From NCBI RefSeq assembly GCF_021130785.1, contig NC_060208.1, positions 171,300,501 to 171,364,500 on the forward strand: 64,000 nt of DNA. The letters run 5' to 3'. The position numbers and the translations under genes are program-made. The stretch comes from Homalodisca vitripennis (Eukaryota; Arthropoda; Insecta; Hemiptera; Cicadellidae). Each line of letters opens with the position of its first letter. Within the stretch, counting starts at the first letter, position 1. Below are positions 1-13,305 of this stretch, piece after piece. Below the pieces are notes generated by a model, which saw only the letters and a program-made list of their open reading frames with translations, was not told the origin of the DNA and ran no database searches.

Positions 1-2080
1 ATATATTTATTTTTACAGCTGAAAACAAAAACACCATTCAGCTCTCAACTAACTTTATAATTAATTTATTAAAGCAATCCCTCATAATAACAAAGTACAT
101 TCAGGTACCCCAATTACTTCTACTACATAGTTTTACAATGAAACTAAGGATAAAGTGTACATTAGTAGATATCAAGTATTAAAAGAAAAAATGAAATATG
201 AATAAGATTGAAATGTTTAGTCCAGGACTCGACCTTTACATTGTACACTTTTGGCAACAAGTCTTCAGGAATGAAAATTTGAGAGAAATAACTTTTGTCA
301 TTTTAATTGTGGAATACAGACCACTACTAATAATTCTGATGATTAAAATACAAATCAGTGATGAAAAGTATTCAAAGAAATTCATTGTGGTCCAATAAAA
401 CCTTTTAGAAATGAGCTTTTTAAACACGCTTTTTTTACTTACAAGTAAAATTAAAACCTCTAATTTTTCAAATGTCGATCACAAAACTCCATAGTATTAC
501 AGATTATTTTTTCAACTTTTAAGCATCCACTTAAAATTCTACAGTAATTATAATTAAAAAAGTAACTAGTTGGTTAAACTGTCACTACAGATTGTCGTAC
601 TCTTGTGTTGTTGTCATTAACATTTTGTATTTTATATACATTTTCAAATGTACACTAATAGACATAATAGAATACTAACAATTAATATTTTCTTAAAGGA
701 AACTGAATTGTGAACATAGTGGCAATTTTGGATAAAATAGTTCATAATGTGTCTTGTAGAGAAAGATTGCGAGATGTTCTTTAATTTTTTAAAACAATTT
801 CTATATTTTTAACATGACACTATACAATGCAAAAAGTACAAGTATTTTACAATTGTATTTCTATTAATTCCTAAAAAGAACTACAATAATTTGGTTTTAT
901 TGGAAAAAGGCCATCTACCAACACTATGATATCATGTGTGTGGGCTGTCACAATCCAATGTCCTGGATTCTACACAGATGTAAACTCTTCATATATTGCA
1001 AAAATCTGTGTAAGATGGGGGAAATTGGTAGTCATTTATGGATTTAGTGCTTTAAAAACATTAAATTTAACTAAAGATTCCATACAATAGAGAAAACAGT
1101 TTAACAGACTGATTACATTACTCAACTTAATTAACAGTGAAATAATGTTATTTTTATTATATCCAAATCTAAAGTATTTTATGTACTTATTGAAAATATT
1201 AATGTATGACAAATCTATAAACAATTATGTTCATAAAAAAGTCAGTGTAACAAAACATTTAACTTCATCCACAAGAATTATTAAAAACATGTATTTATCG
1301 GTTTAAATAATTTGATTAAGTTCATACTGCATTCATAATAGTTAAACAAATCAATAAAACACAATGCACAGTGTTGAGAGACAACTGGAATGTATTAATA
1401 TTATCCAGCCTATTACATTCATGTTTAGGAAGACAGTAGAACAAAAGTATTAAACAAAATAATAGAGCCTAACTTGTGTGGTAAAGCATATCCAATTTAC
1501 AGAATTGATTAGCAAGTTTATATAAAACATAAACACACATTTCAAAAATAATATCAGTAATAATAATATCAATGGAGGTTACAACATTACAACAAATCAC
1601 AGGTTAATATTACTGGCAGTGTTACAACAGCTGATACATATTTTTATTTTATGACCATTTTGAAACTTAATGATAGATTTTTTCTTTCAGCAGAAAATGA
1701 CATATTAATGAGACAAACAAACATACACAATACTAAATTATAACAACCATTGATGTGTAAGGCTAAATGAAGCAAATATGCCATAGTGTTAGAGGATTTT
1801 TTTGTATTTATTCTCAGCTATTGGTTAAACCATATCCCATAATACTGCCCAACATTTTTCAGCACCTTCTGTATGCTATATAACAGCTTTTAGAATCATA
1901 ACAGTTCCAAACAAGTTGAAACATAGTACAAAAATTTATGTTATAAAATATTTCACATAAGTTCGTCAGCCAGCTTGGTATGCCATTTCATGTCAATATG
2001 GAAACCATCGACATTTTTTTAAATTCATAACTCTGTTATTTATGGGCCTAGAGAAATAATAAGAAATGATTTGGAAAACA
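1..2080. other. Unassigned AT-rich flank
   Basis: No open frame above about 66 codons shows a recognisable domain, and I saw no TIR or RNA gene. It is treated as intergenic sequence. Confidence 0.6.
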
Positions 2081-2082
2081 TA

Positions 2083-3360
2083 CAGGGTGGCGCAGAGAAA
2101 CAAGAAATTTGGAAGTTGTTGTTGGTACACCTGCAAGTCTCGTAGGTGTGGGGGACGGAAGTCATGATGCCAAGTAGTAACGGTCATTTAGTTGAGATGG
2201 AACAGTGGAGTGGTGCGGAGCGTGCCGTTGCCGTGAGAGCGTATTACAAAAATGGCGACAGTGTAACAGCTGTACAAGGAGGGTTCCGACGCCATTATGA
2301 TATTCCTCCCCGCGTTTGAGTTTCTTCTTCACATGTCATATCATCACTGGTTCGGCCTTAAAGAAAAAAATCTCCTGGGCGTATAGTGACTGTTCGAACC
2401 CCAGAAAATATTGATGCAGTGCGAGTCACAATGGAAAGGAGTCCGCGTCGTTCTATACGAAAAATCGCCTCATCATTGCAACTTGAGCATCGGAGTGTGC
2501 AAAGAATATTGCACGGCCTGCAGTTTCATCCTTACAAGCTTAAGATTGTTCACGTTCTAAAACCAAATGACGGTGAATTACGCTTATAATTTTGTGAACA
2601 GCTACTAACTAAAATCAATGAGGACGCAAATTTCCTTGAAAATCTTTGGATGTCTGATGAGGCCCACTTTCATTTAAATGGGCATGTCAATAAGCAGAAA
2701 ATGCGTTACTGGGCTCGCAGAAATCCCGGTGAACTTCATCAACGTCCGTTACACAGCCTTAAAGTTACTGTATGGTGTGCAGTGTCTTGTTGAGGGATAA
2801 TTACTTCTTTGAGGATGGTAATGGACTGTAACTCACATCTGAACATTACATTCATATGCTGGAGACATGTTTTGCTCCACAGCTTCATGCTTTTCCAGGT
2901 ATTGACATTCGGCAAACCTGGTTTCAACAGGATGGAGCCACCTCACAAACTGCCAATCTGTCAATGGCATCACTGAGGCGTTTGTTTGGGGAGCGCATAA
3001 TTTCAAGGAACGCTAATGTCACTTGGCCTCCACGGTCTCCAGACCTCTCAGTATGCGACTTCTATCTATGGGGACATCTAAAGAGCGTTGTGTACCAGAC
3101 TAGGCCAAGAAATTTTCTTGAGTTCAAGACTCAGATTGAAAAACACATAACCAACATCCCAGAGAACACATTGCGTCGCACAATGATAAGTTTTCAAAAT
3201 CGATTGAATGTATGTGTTAGGCGTAATGGACAGCACTTAACTGATTTCTCATGTAATTTCCACTCTTGCCTAACACATTTTAAGCATTAAAAAGTTGTTT
3301 GTACAATTCATTGGTTTATTACGATTATTTCAAAATTTCCCGTTTCTCTGCACCACCCTG
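2083..3360 (+). mobile_element. Tc1/mariner-superfamily DD41D element (DUF4817-type), dead copy
   Basis: A 1278-bp element with near-perfect terminal inverted repeats: CAGGGTGGCGCAGAGAAAC at the left, and at the right the complement of CAGGGTGGTGCAGAGAAAC. It is flanked by TA on both sides (2081-2082 and 3361-3362), the duplication expected of Tc1/mariner. The inside carries a broken transposase. The intact outline with a decayed gene suggests an insertion of moderate age. Confidence 0.92.
2197..3290 (+). pseudogene. DD41D transposase pseudogene (DUF4817-type)
   Basis: The frame opens at ATG 2197 (MEQWSGAERAVAVRAYYKNG), the N-terminal helix-turn-helix seen in DUF4817 proteins, then TVRTPENIDAVRVTMERSPR. 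The catalytic triad is visible: Asp in WMSDEAHFHLNG, Asp in WFQQDGATSQTAN, and Asp in RSPDLSVCDFYLWG, with 41 residues between the last two. About four in-frame stops (near 2318, 2363, 2587 and 2791) and a frameshift before 2856 break it. The last 144 codons (2856-3290) are open. It could not make active enzyme. Confidence 0.9.
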
Positions 3361-4765
3361 TATAACAACTTCAAAAACTTTTGTTATAACTATGTTTTTA
3401 CAAAAAAGTTATGAAAAAATTCAGAAAAAGTTAAAACTTGGTGTCACAGTTAAAAATCCAGAAAATATATTAGATTACACGGTTTTTTGGTTAGATAAAC
3501 ATGTTAAAATATTTTTAAAGAAATCATTTACTGCATAACTTTTGATAAATTTTTATTTTTTGAAGCATAATCAAATTGTTAAAAGGCGTTGGGATGCGTA
3601 TTGATCATATCTTTAAAATGAGACATTTGCCATAACTCTATGATCAAATTAAAGGTCTACAAATGTTTGAGGTCTAGAGGTATAACATTGTTCTTATGGG
3701 GTTAAAATCAAGATGGCCACTAGTACAGCCGGCTCTTAAATCTCCATTCAAAGAACAAATCTGAAAATGTCACAACAGTTTGCTATCAATATTTATTATC
3801 TGTATTCATTTAAAAATGATTATGTAAGAAAATGAAAGTTAAATACTACTCAAGTGTCAATAAATTTGTAGTAAACTGAAAATGCTATATGTCACATCCT
3901 TTTTTATTGCAATATTTATTTGTTTCAACAAAATTTTGGTGTGAAAAATGTAATGGAATCAGTATTAAGTGAGCAGTGAAGCGTACTTTTCATGTTTTGT
4001 ACTATATACTGACATATTTAATCATGTTCCTACATTGAGTTCAATATTTATGTTCAACTATATTACTGTCAGTTAACCATTTTATTCATCAATTTTGATT
4101 AAAAGTGTTACAAACAATAACACTTTATCTATACTATTCCATGGTATACCAGTAAGCTGCTACTAAAAGAACATTATGAATACAGTGAAACTAACAGCCT
4201 CTTCTAACAGTAGGAATGATGTCAAAGTTTGGTTAAGGTTAAGAATATTATTGGTGAATAATAAACACAATATTTACTATAAGATTTAAACATCAAATAT
4301 AAATGTGAAATCTTGACACATTATTTTTTTAATTGTAAGGAACTTACCAAAATAAATTCTTGATAAAGTGATTTATCAATTCCACACATGATAAAGTGAT
4401 CTACTAATTGCAACTTTTGGCCAAAATTTGAGTCCCATAACAATAAAAAAAACTCTTAATCCGTTAATGAATCTGTTCTTTTTACTCATTTCGGAACACT
4501 TATCTGAATAGAATTAATTCAATGAGTTCAAAAACTAATTAAGCTATTAAAACTAATACGCCATTAGTCAATATACACATTATTAAAAAAACTAAAATCC
4601 TCTTTACCTTGTAATGAATTATATAAATGACAATTTATATAAACAAAAACTTTTTCACAAACAACACTTACACAAGCAAAATCTAACAACTAAAGTAAAT
4701 AGCCTCTAAAGGCCAGAGTCTGTTCAGGTCCCATTTGTTTGGTAATTGTATAAACAACATTATTA
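3361..4765. other. Unassigned AT-rich sequence
   Basis: A short open frame at 3299-3538 overlaps the transposon end and has no recognisable domain. I see no gene or element here. Confidence 0.55.
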
Positions 4766-5129
4766 CAGTAGAACCCCTCATATCCGGCCTCGGTTTTACC
4801 GCACCTCGGTTTATCCGGCCACTTCCCGGAAGCCAATATCGAAATTTATTTACCACGGCTTGCAGACGCGCAGTTGCACGCACTAGTCTCCCACGACTCT
4901 TGCGTTATTTTGGTGTATCTATTTGTTACATTTTCCTGTGTTGTCCTCAGTTGAGCTAATAGGTTAAACCTGTAAACAGTTCGTTGATTATTTCCAGTGC
5001 GGTTAGTACAGTACAGTACAATTGTTTTGTTTCGTCAAGTGCTGTGTACTGTAGGTTGGTTTATCCGGCCGAATCGTTATCCGGCCAGGGGCTCGGTCCC
5101 GTGGTGGCCGGATATGAGGGGTTCTACTG
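4766..5129. mobile_element. pogo/Tigger-like MITE (364 bp)
   Basis: The ends are long inverted repeats: CAGTAGAACCCCTCATATCC at the left and its complement at the right (GGATATGAGGGGTTCTACTG). The next bases are TA on each side. The CAGTAGAACC-type terminus followed by repeated ATCCGGCC blocks is characteristic of pogo/Tigger elements. There is no transposase, so it is a non-autonomous derivative. Short open frames on both strands are incidental. Confidence 0.88.
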
Positions 5130-5131
5130 TA

Positions 5132-6999
5132 CAGCTATCTTCAGCTGCATGTTCAGACTGTATTTTTATATTCCTTCTGACAAATTCAATTTTTGGAACC
5201 ACAAATTTATGATCAACGACAAAGGATCCAAAATGTAATCAATATTACTTAATCACAAAACTACAATACCAAATTCAACACAAAAAGTTATTTGATAATT
5301 AAATTATTAACTGATTGTTGTAGCGGTTGAAAATAGATGTATGTGTTCAATAATTACTGTTCAGTTAAAAGTAAAACCATAGCTAGTGATGAGCAACATC
5401 CCATCAATGGTGGTTCATAGGTTCAGTAAGACTTCTGCGATAATGGCAACTGCTAGCCCCAAGCAAAGAATTCATATATATTATTATACAAGTTTACAAT
5501 ACTTTTACTACTAATTTCTCCTTCTCTTCCCGTTCCACTGACTAAAATATCAGTTACTTTAATGAAATTAAGTGATAGAATAATCAATTTAAAACACTTT
5601 AAATTGGCTACTGTGAAAACATCTGAAACATCAAGATTGCACATCAGGATATAAATTTCGATTGTAAATATTTGTGATTAACACGTGAAAGTGTTTACTT
5701 TTTGTCTATAAAAAATGTCTATAAAAAATTTAGTAGTACATCAAAAGAAATGTACCTAATAAAAGAACAACATGCAAAGTTTAACTTGAGTTTATTACAG
5801 GTGAGTAGATTGTATGTATAAATTTAGATGTTTGTAACGGGGAATATTGTAAAATTAGATGTAGGGGACAGCAAAATTTTAATTATTTTGAAAAAGAAAA
5901 GCAAGTAGAAGACTAAAATATGTCAACATCTTGCGAAAAATCATATGAGAAGAGATAAGAGGAGTTCCCAAGTTGCTGATATTATTAATCATAATACTAC
6001 AGAATTTTAAAAATTGTGGCAAATTGCCCCAGGTGTAACCTCTTGCTCGTTAAAACATATAAATCTGAAGTTGCTCAATTAACAGTTGTTATAAACATAA
6101 CCCTACAATTTCAATTTTTTATTCATTAATGAAACTAACAAATACAGCAAGGTTACAACAATGGCAGTGATATGCGTCAAGGTAATTTTTAAATTATTTA
6201 TTACTTTAAAATAATCAGTTCCATGGATTTCACATTTGGATACATGTATTCCAGAGTCGGCCAGATATAATTATTTTGCAGCTTCTTTATAAACTCAGCC
6301 TGATTCCAAATACTGTTTTTCCTCATACATTTTTATTCTAAACATCTTTTGGCTCCAGTTCCAGGCTGGACAAATACATGATCTTGGTAAACAAAAGAGG
6401 TTTTTAGATGTTAGTTACATGTTAACAAGCACTTAAAAATAGCCAAAACTTAGTTTAAATAATTTAATACAAACATAAGACTGCGAAGTTTAGGTTCGAT
6501 GGCTTGAGATCTGGAACAATGACTGTAATTGACAAAAGAAGCTTATGTTTTTTGGATCTGATTCAAAGCTGTTCAGAATAATAATACTACATCCCATGAA
6601 ATTTTTGAAAAGTACGATTATGAATTAGTGTACAGATGGAGGAATTTAGCTGTGCGCACGGAACCCAAATACTACCCTTTCAACAAATAAACGCTATCTG
6701 TATGGCGGGTTGCGTTTACATGCTAGCAGCTGAGATGAAGGCGCAATAATCTTTTTAATGTCAGTTTAAACTCACGATTTCAATTTGCCGATTAGAAGCA
6801 TCGACAAATAAGTTATTGTGAAAAACACGTTAAACGAGACTGTAAAAATTTAAGAAAAAATCAATGCCCTATTATTATTATTTCTCAACTTTTAGTGAAT
6901 TAAATAATATTTAGTTAATTAAAATACTGGAATAAATATAATTTTATAATAACAAATGTAAGCTACAATGATTGTTTTTCTTTGGAGTTCTTTAATCCC
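5132..6999. other. Unassigned AT-rich sequence
   Basis: No convincing open frame, TIR or RNA gene was seen. Confidence 0.5.
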
Positions 7000-8330
7000 A
7001 CACAAATGATCCTACTCTTCAGAGCCACTGTCACTGCTGTTTGTATAAAAACCATCTCCAACTGATATAACAAAAGATTTTATAATATTGTTAATCTGGG
7101 GTTCTGCGGCTGCAAAGTCCTTTTAGATTTCTCTACATGCATACACGTTACTGACCACTTTTCTGTGCCCATACTTGATATCTTGTCTTCTCAGACAGCT
7201 TTAGCTTGAGACATAGCTATGATGTATTCCTTTTAGCTACATAACCTTTGACTTCCACACAAATGATCTCAATGTATTGAGGTCTAGGTGGTAGGGTGGA
7301 AGTCGTGATCCTCCACCTGAAGAGTTTTGCCCAAGGCGTACATTCCCGGTTTACGTTTGTACGTCTTGGTTTATATAGCTGCAAAAGTTTGTACAGTACA
7401 GGTATAAACATATCGTCGGTGAATGGCATTCCGTTTTCTCAAAGCCACGCCTCCATCTCACTTCATACTTTTTGAAGAAGGAGCCTTATAGATTTGTTTG
7501 TTGTGGTAGGGCGCATTATCGATGATTCGTAGTGAATTTGGTTCTAAATCGGCAACACTTTTTCCTTCATCCACTTCACAAATATTTCCCTATTCACGTT
7601 GACGACAACCACAAGGTAGTCCCCACTTTGGTTGCTTACTTCCAACAAGTAAAAGCATTAGGTACGAACCCTTTCTCTCCACTTGCATAAATAATTATCA
7701 GTCTTTCACCCTTGTAAATGAGAACATGTAACCCTCTATTTGAGCCATTACACCATAAATTTAGTTAGACACGTGAGACGATGGTATATAAGACTCAACT
7801 AAATAAATTATTGGGCGTCCTTGCTCCCCGTAATGTTATAATGCTCAGAAATATGTTATCCTTTTTTCTCGGATTTCTGGTTTTTCAATTAAGAATTTCC
7901 TCATGTTTACTGTCCTTTGCCAAATAAACCTCAGGTCCTTTACTATTTACCGCAAACTTTTCTCACAGCCCTGAAAGTTTATTTTTTCCCTTAGCGCCCC
8001 CCTCAATAGTTTTGCAGTCTATATCCTATGTTCTACAATGTGAAATTGTACAGTAGTCTTCTCACTAGACACTTATCGAGTCATCTAAATAAGTAACTGT
8101 TCTACGTCGTCGGCTTTTTTGTATAGTAAAACTTGCCTTTACTGATTACTAATCTTCAATTTTTAAGCTCACCATTTAATTGAGTCACAACTTGCTCTGA
8201 CACACTAGTTGCTGCAGCAGTTCTTTGACGAGCCTTCGACAACGAAATATTAATGATTTGATGGTCTGTCTTTTCCTTCATAAATTTATAAACATTACTC
8301 ACGATTTCGAGAATGATTCTACTGTCAGTA
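7000..8330 (-). pseudogene. Degraded DDE (DDE_3-like) transposase remnant
   Basis: Read on the minus strand, pieces of an arthropod DDE transposase appear in order: KGERLIII-type text near 7720 and EKGFVPNAF near 7680; LEPNSLRIIDNAPYHNKQ near 7530 (catalytic Asp in IDNAPYHN); the open frame 7429-7217 with IPFTDDMF-like and LPP-like motifs and a terminal VEVKGYVAKRNTS; then a tail ending near 7000 with an acidic, serine-rich end. Stops and frameshifts are frequent. No TIRs were identified. The class is inferred from motif order. Confidence 0.7.
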
Positions 8331-10487
8331 CGATTCCAAGCAAGGAGTCTGTCGCCGATGAGTCATAGAAAATGTTTTTGGGACGCAGCGCATAACACTA
8401 CCCCGTCATCCCTCTATCAACACACACTCAAGGTCACATGCGCCAGTAAAGTCCTCGAACTGTACATTGGCTGCCATATCACGAATCACTTTAATTTGCA
8501 TGTATACATGTCTTTCATATAAGGTGTCTCAAATTGATTGTGAGAGAACAGATTATTGTATAAATAGAACTATAGTTGCCTTACTAAATCAACCTGTCGC
8601 ACAAATGCTTAATAGTCATAATTGATATATCAGCTGACACAAATATGACTACTGAGGAAAGGAAATCATTGATGGTGAAAGAGGGTTTGTTGTTTTAGAA
8701 CAGGGAAAAGAAGTAGGAAATCCTATCCCATGGCAATCTTACCTTACTGTAGTGCACATTATTACTTGTATATGGGCCTATTGCATAATGTAACAATTCG
8801 AAGTGGCTAACAATATTGTAACAAAATCTTATTTGCACAAAAATGATCTAAACATGGTAGCTGTCTATTGCTAAGTTTAAAATACATATATTTATAGAAT
8901 TAAGAATATTTGTTTGATAAAGTAACAATAACTTTAAATTTATTAATGGTCTAGTATGTAACATCATGTAAACCCTCATAAACATTTTAAAAATTTGTAT
9001 TTAAATTGTACATTAATTCCTTGGAATTTTGATCCCCTAAATAAAAAATTCCAAGTGTTATATCTGTTTGGAAAATATTAACTCAAACTATTTATACAAA
9101 TAATGTTCAAAATAACACTTTTAGCACTTAACAACTTATTCTACTCGACTTTAAAATTACTTGCAACACTTATATGACTTATTTCTAATGACAGAAATGA
9201 TGTTTTACAAAACGTGTTTTGTATATCAACTAACATAATATCCAATATTATACAGAGACTTTACAAGCAGTTGTTTATATACAACATATACTTTAAAACT
9301 GTTACAGTTGCTACATGTCTTTCAACTCAAAACTATCAGTTTACATAGTTTTTTCATTTATGGTAAATATTTACACTACTTACACTATACAACTCCAAAA
9401 CTTTGTTTTGTGATGTTCACAAGCCTTTGTTTTTGGTATTATACAATTTAAATGAGGATAACAAATTACAAAATAGGCTAAAATGTATTAGATTAGAGTC
9501 AAAAATATCAAAATAAACTATTATAGATACTTAATAAAAGCGTGATTTCTGGTAGTTTCAATACGATTAGGAGCAAAAAAATTGTTATAATATAAGTCAG
9601 AACTATTCTTATGTATAATTTGTATAAATAATGTAAATATCAGGCTTTACACACATAAAATATGTTGGTTTTCTTTTAGATACACCATATTAACTTTTCT
9701 TGTGACGGTCATTTTACTCCTTATTAGCAGGGTTTTAAATGATTTTGTAAGTTTATTTTTAAAATATTACAAACAATATAAATTTATTTTATATACATCA
9801 TGTATATCACTGTTTTCAGAGAAAAATGGGGAATTTTAATATTCCAAATTAATTTAAAAAAATTTACATGAAATTCATATATTCATTTTTATTCTTTGTT
9901 TATAAAATTGTATAAAAATACAGACATGATTTAAAATTCTGAGATAGCTATTAGCTTGCAAATTTTATGTAAGTACTAAAAATATAACATTTGTTTCATT
10001 GTGTAGAATAATACAAAACTAACAAATAAAAATGTGATAAGGTGCATAAAACTGAAAAATATAATTTTCAGATCATTCTAATTGTAAAGTTATAAATACT
10101 CATGAAAATGTATCATGTTGTACAGAATTTTTTTTTCTGGTTAATTTACAAATATTACTGACAATTTGTCAAACTTATATGCCAATAAATTTGAATCAGT
10201 AGGCTAGTCCTAATAAAGTATATTTTAGACTTAGATTAAAAAATGTATAACTGAAATTTTCGTAAAATATTGTTTTATTTACTAATGAATATTTACAGTC
10301 ACTATAGTACTAGTCATAAGTAACATCACAACACTTAATTATGACATTCACAATTTACATTTGCTAGCTGAGTAAACAAACGATCTGCCAAATTAACCAA
10401 TTTTTTTAACAGGTTACGACATCAGGGTATAAAACCAACAAAGTAGAAAACAATAGCTATGTTAAGATACCTCCTAATGTTTCAAAT

Positions 10488-10560
10488 GCTGTCACAATTA
10501 AGTTGATACATATTTTGCACTATAAAAATTGAAAATCAGTGCTTGTCCCTAGGCAGATAA
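10488..10560 (+). repeat. Dispersed repeat copy A
   Basis: About 70 bp starting GCTGTCACAATTAAGTTGAT and running through TTTGCACTATAAAAA to a CAGTGCTTGTCCCTAGGC-like end. It matches the copy at 12551-12625 at roughly four bases in five. It may be part of a SINE or MITE of unknown class. Confidence 0.6.
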
Positions 10561-12550
10561 CCATCGACTGCCAACGTGAAGCAGTCTTCACTGGGCGGAA
10601 AACCATTGATTACCGCAAAGACGGTTAAAGACAGCAATCCCAGATGGAGATTTACTCAAACCAATGTCACAAACTCGTGTTAAGAGACAAATACCAGCTT
10701 TTCCAAACTAATTGTAAACATGGCTGTTTTACTGATATAAACCTAATAATTTTGTACTACTTAAAATCAAATTCTAGATATGTTATTATTGATCTAGAAA
10801 ACTTCACATGTAATCACTACCAGGAAACACACCATCAAATCTTTGTTTAATTTTAATGCCGACTGTGGTCCAATCTATAAAACAACTTATGATTAATTGA
10901 TTTATGACAACCAAGATTTATTATTAATTCTCATTCACATTTATGATGGAAATAATTGTTTAGAGTTATATAAATCTCAAAGAGAATGAGATGTAAGTAT
11001 CCAAAAAATTGATGTACAAATTTGGACTGTTTATGTTCATGACATCTGAGTGCCAACATCCAATATTATGTGAATTCTACAATCACTGTATTGCAGAAAC
11101 ATTACTCAAAACCACAATTTTAATAACTTTTTATGATCATAAAAACTACCATTTCAATAGCCCAATTAAAAATACATTACTTTAAAAAATAAAAATTGTT
11201 CTATTATTAATATTAAATTATTACATTTGTCTCATAACTTTTTGAACAACAACACATTTTGAATCGTATATAACATTTACAATGCTTATTTAAAGCTAAG
11301 CAGCATGCCAATTTCAAATTTTTGAACTTAGAGGTATATATTTGCCTAGTGTTATAAATGACCTTGATAACAGGAATTTTACATACATTTGTCATTATTA
11401 ATGGCTAAAAATAAATGGAATTATTGATAACTGCCATTTGCTCTTTTCTTCAGGCAACAAGACCTAAAACAAAGTTAATCATGCAGAAAAGTGAAAAAAT
11501 CATGAAACTTGGCACTGAACACCTTAACAATGACATCAAATTATAATACACATTAGAGAAGTGGTAGAGTAAAAATATCCAGTGTATTGCTGAACAAGGT
11601 AGGACATTCCACACCATGTATTACTTCACTGAGGTTGGATGCAACATTTTAGGGACAGACAAGACAGACAGACAATCATACAGAAAAGATTGTTTTACTC
11701 CCACAGCAGACAAAAGAGAAATTGTGCCAGCCTACCCAGTGACAAGTTTCAATGACGCTTAGGAGAATCCCATGAATGGACATCTAAGATTTTGAGTTTA
11801 CACCTCATTGAAACATTGTTTACAAACTTAATTCTTTAAATATTTTGGCCTCACTATGACAAGCCATCTTTAATTTACAAATGTTAAACCAAAAATGCCA
11901 ATAATGCATTTCCGTCTGTATAGAAGAGTTGAAAATTGTGGAGCTGTATCATGATTGGATGAGGCTTAACGAACCAACATCCAATATAACAGTAACTAAT
12001 ATGGCTTCTTTATTACAGGCTGCCAGTTTTTTGATAATTTGGTGCTATCTTTTTTAAGTTATTTATAGTAGGAATGTTTAGAAGTACTTATTCCCTATTA
12101 TTATCGAACAACAATAAGAACGATTTTATAATTGATTAAGAAAATAACTTCAACAAAGAAGTGTATTGTAAAGTTGGCATCCAGTGATAAAGAAGCTATG
12201 TTGATACCTGTTGGTCATATTGGTCATTGGTTTGTTAAACTTCAGCCAATCACAATAATAGTCACAGCTATGTTCCTTTCAACTTACGTGCACAGGTGGA
12301 TACTTATTATCAGCACATCTGTTGACTCAAGATTGCTCTCCACAGAGAGACTGAAATGAAATAGTCCAAATTTTGTACACAATGCTTCAACACAGTGTGA
12401 ACAGGAATCTGAGATGTTAGGCTATTTCTTGTTTTGTTCACTTTCTTGCAAGTTTAACCCAATTCAGGTTATATCATCTGAAAAAATAGAAGAGAGCCAA
12501 TATAATTTCTTTTAAAGCTTATAGAATATGTGTAAACATTATTTATTAAC

Positions 12551-12657
12551 ATGCTGTCACAATCAAGTTGATACATTCAAATTTTGCACTATAAAAAGTC
12601 AGAATCAGCGCTTATCTCTAAGCGGTTTAATATATTAAACAATTTCTGCTGTGACAC
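12551..12657 (+). repeat. Dispersed repeat copy B
   Basis: Second copy of the repeat at 10488, starting GCTGTCACAATCAAGTTGAT. The opening TGTCACA recurs in inverted form (TGTGACA) near 12651, so the copy may be a small inverted-repeat element. Confidence 0.5.
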
Positions 12658-12892
12658 TACATGACGATAAATGTCTGTGGAATTCCTGTAATCCTTTCTA
12701 TACTTAACATTGGAAATACTTCATACAAGAGTAAAAAACATTGAAAAACTTAAGCCTATACAAAAATGTTCAATTATGGAAAACATTAAAAACTTACGTA
12801 ACGTACATTTGATTTGGAAGAAACCATTTTCCTTTGAGGAATAACAACAGTCACTAAAGAAATTAAAACTTTTTCTAACAGTTTGTAAGAGG

Positions 12893-12895
<3 letters not shown>

Positions 12896-12965
<70 letters not shown>
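12896..12965. repeat. (TA)n microsatellite
   Basis: About 35 uninterrupted TA units between GAGGAAAA and TTCTATATG. It lies about 180 bp downstream of the ERMP1 stop codon, so it may fall within the 3' UTR. Confidence 0.97.
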
Positions 12966-12967
<2 letters not shown>

Positions 12968-13140
12968 TATATGTCTAATTCAGATCCTCGTTGGGGCAAA
13001 ATTTGAGCACGCAGCGTTTTAGCAACTCAAGAATCAGAGATATCACAAAATTGGTGGGTTGGACTGTTCTACAAGATTTTTATCTGTAGTTCTATACACA
13101 TATTTATAAGTCTAAAACTACGATCCCAGTCTTGGCAAGT

Positions 13141-13305
13141 CTAAAACTCTTTCTGGATGAGTTGTGTGATCCATGGGGTGACAACACTCCAGGAGGGGAA
13201 TCGGGACAGGAAATTTTTCATCTGATGTGTGAAGTACAACTCATCATGTAGGTAGTGTCCAATCGCTGTAAACACAGCGAATGGAACTTGCACCTCAGCT
13301 TCAAC
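13141..13305 (-). CDS. Ermp1: ERMP1 terminal coding exon 15
   Basis: Residues 848-901 and TAG. The sequence [20 protein letters not shown] then [20 protein letters not shown] matches the family's ending: AAHY-like motif, FPxW, then a short tail. The acceptor is TTGTACAG. The 3' UTR runs below 13141; a long TA microsatellite lies 180 bp downstream. Confidence 0.93.
   Translation of the reverse strand, partial: VEAEVQVPFAVFTAIGHYLHDELYFTHQMKNFLSRFPSWSVVTPWITQLIQKEF

Larger units (their letters stand above)
8331..12895. other. ERMP1 downstream flank, mostly unassigned
   Basis: AT-rich sequence without recognisable coding potential. It includes two copies of a short dispersed repeat (see 10488 and 12551). 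Any ERMP1 3' UTR would lie at its right end. Confidence 0.5.
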
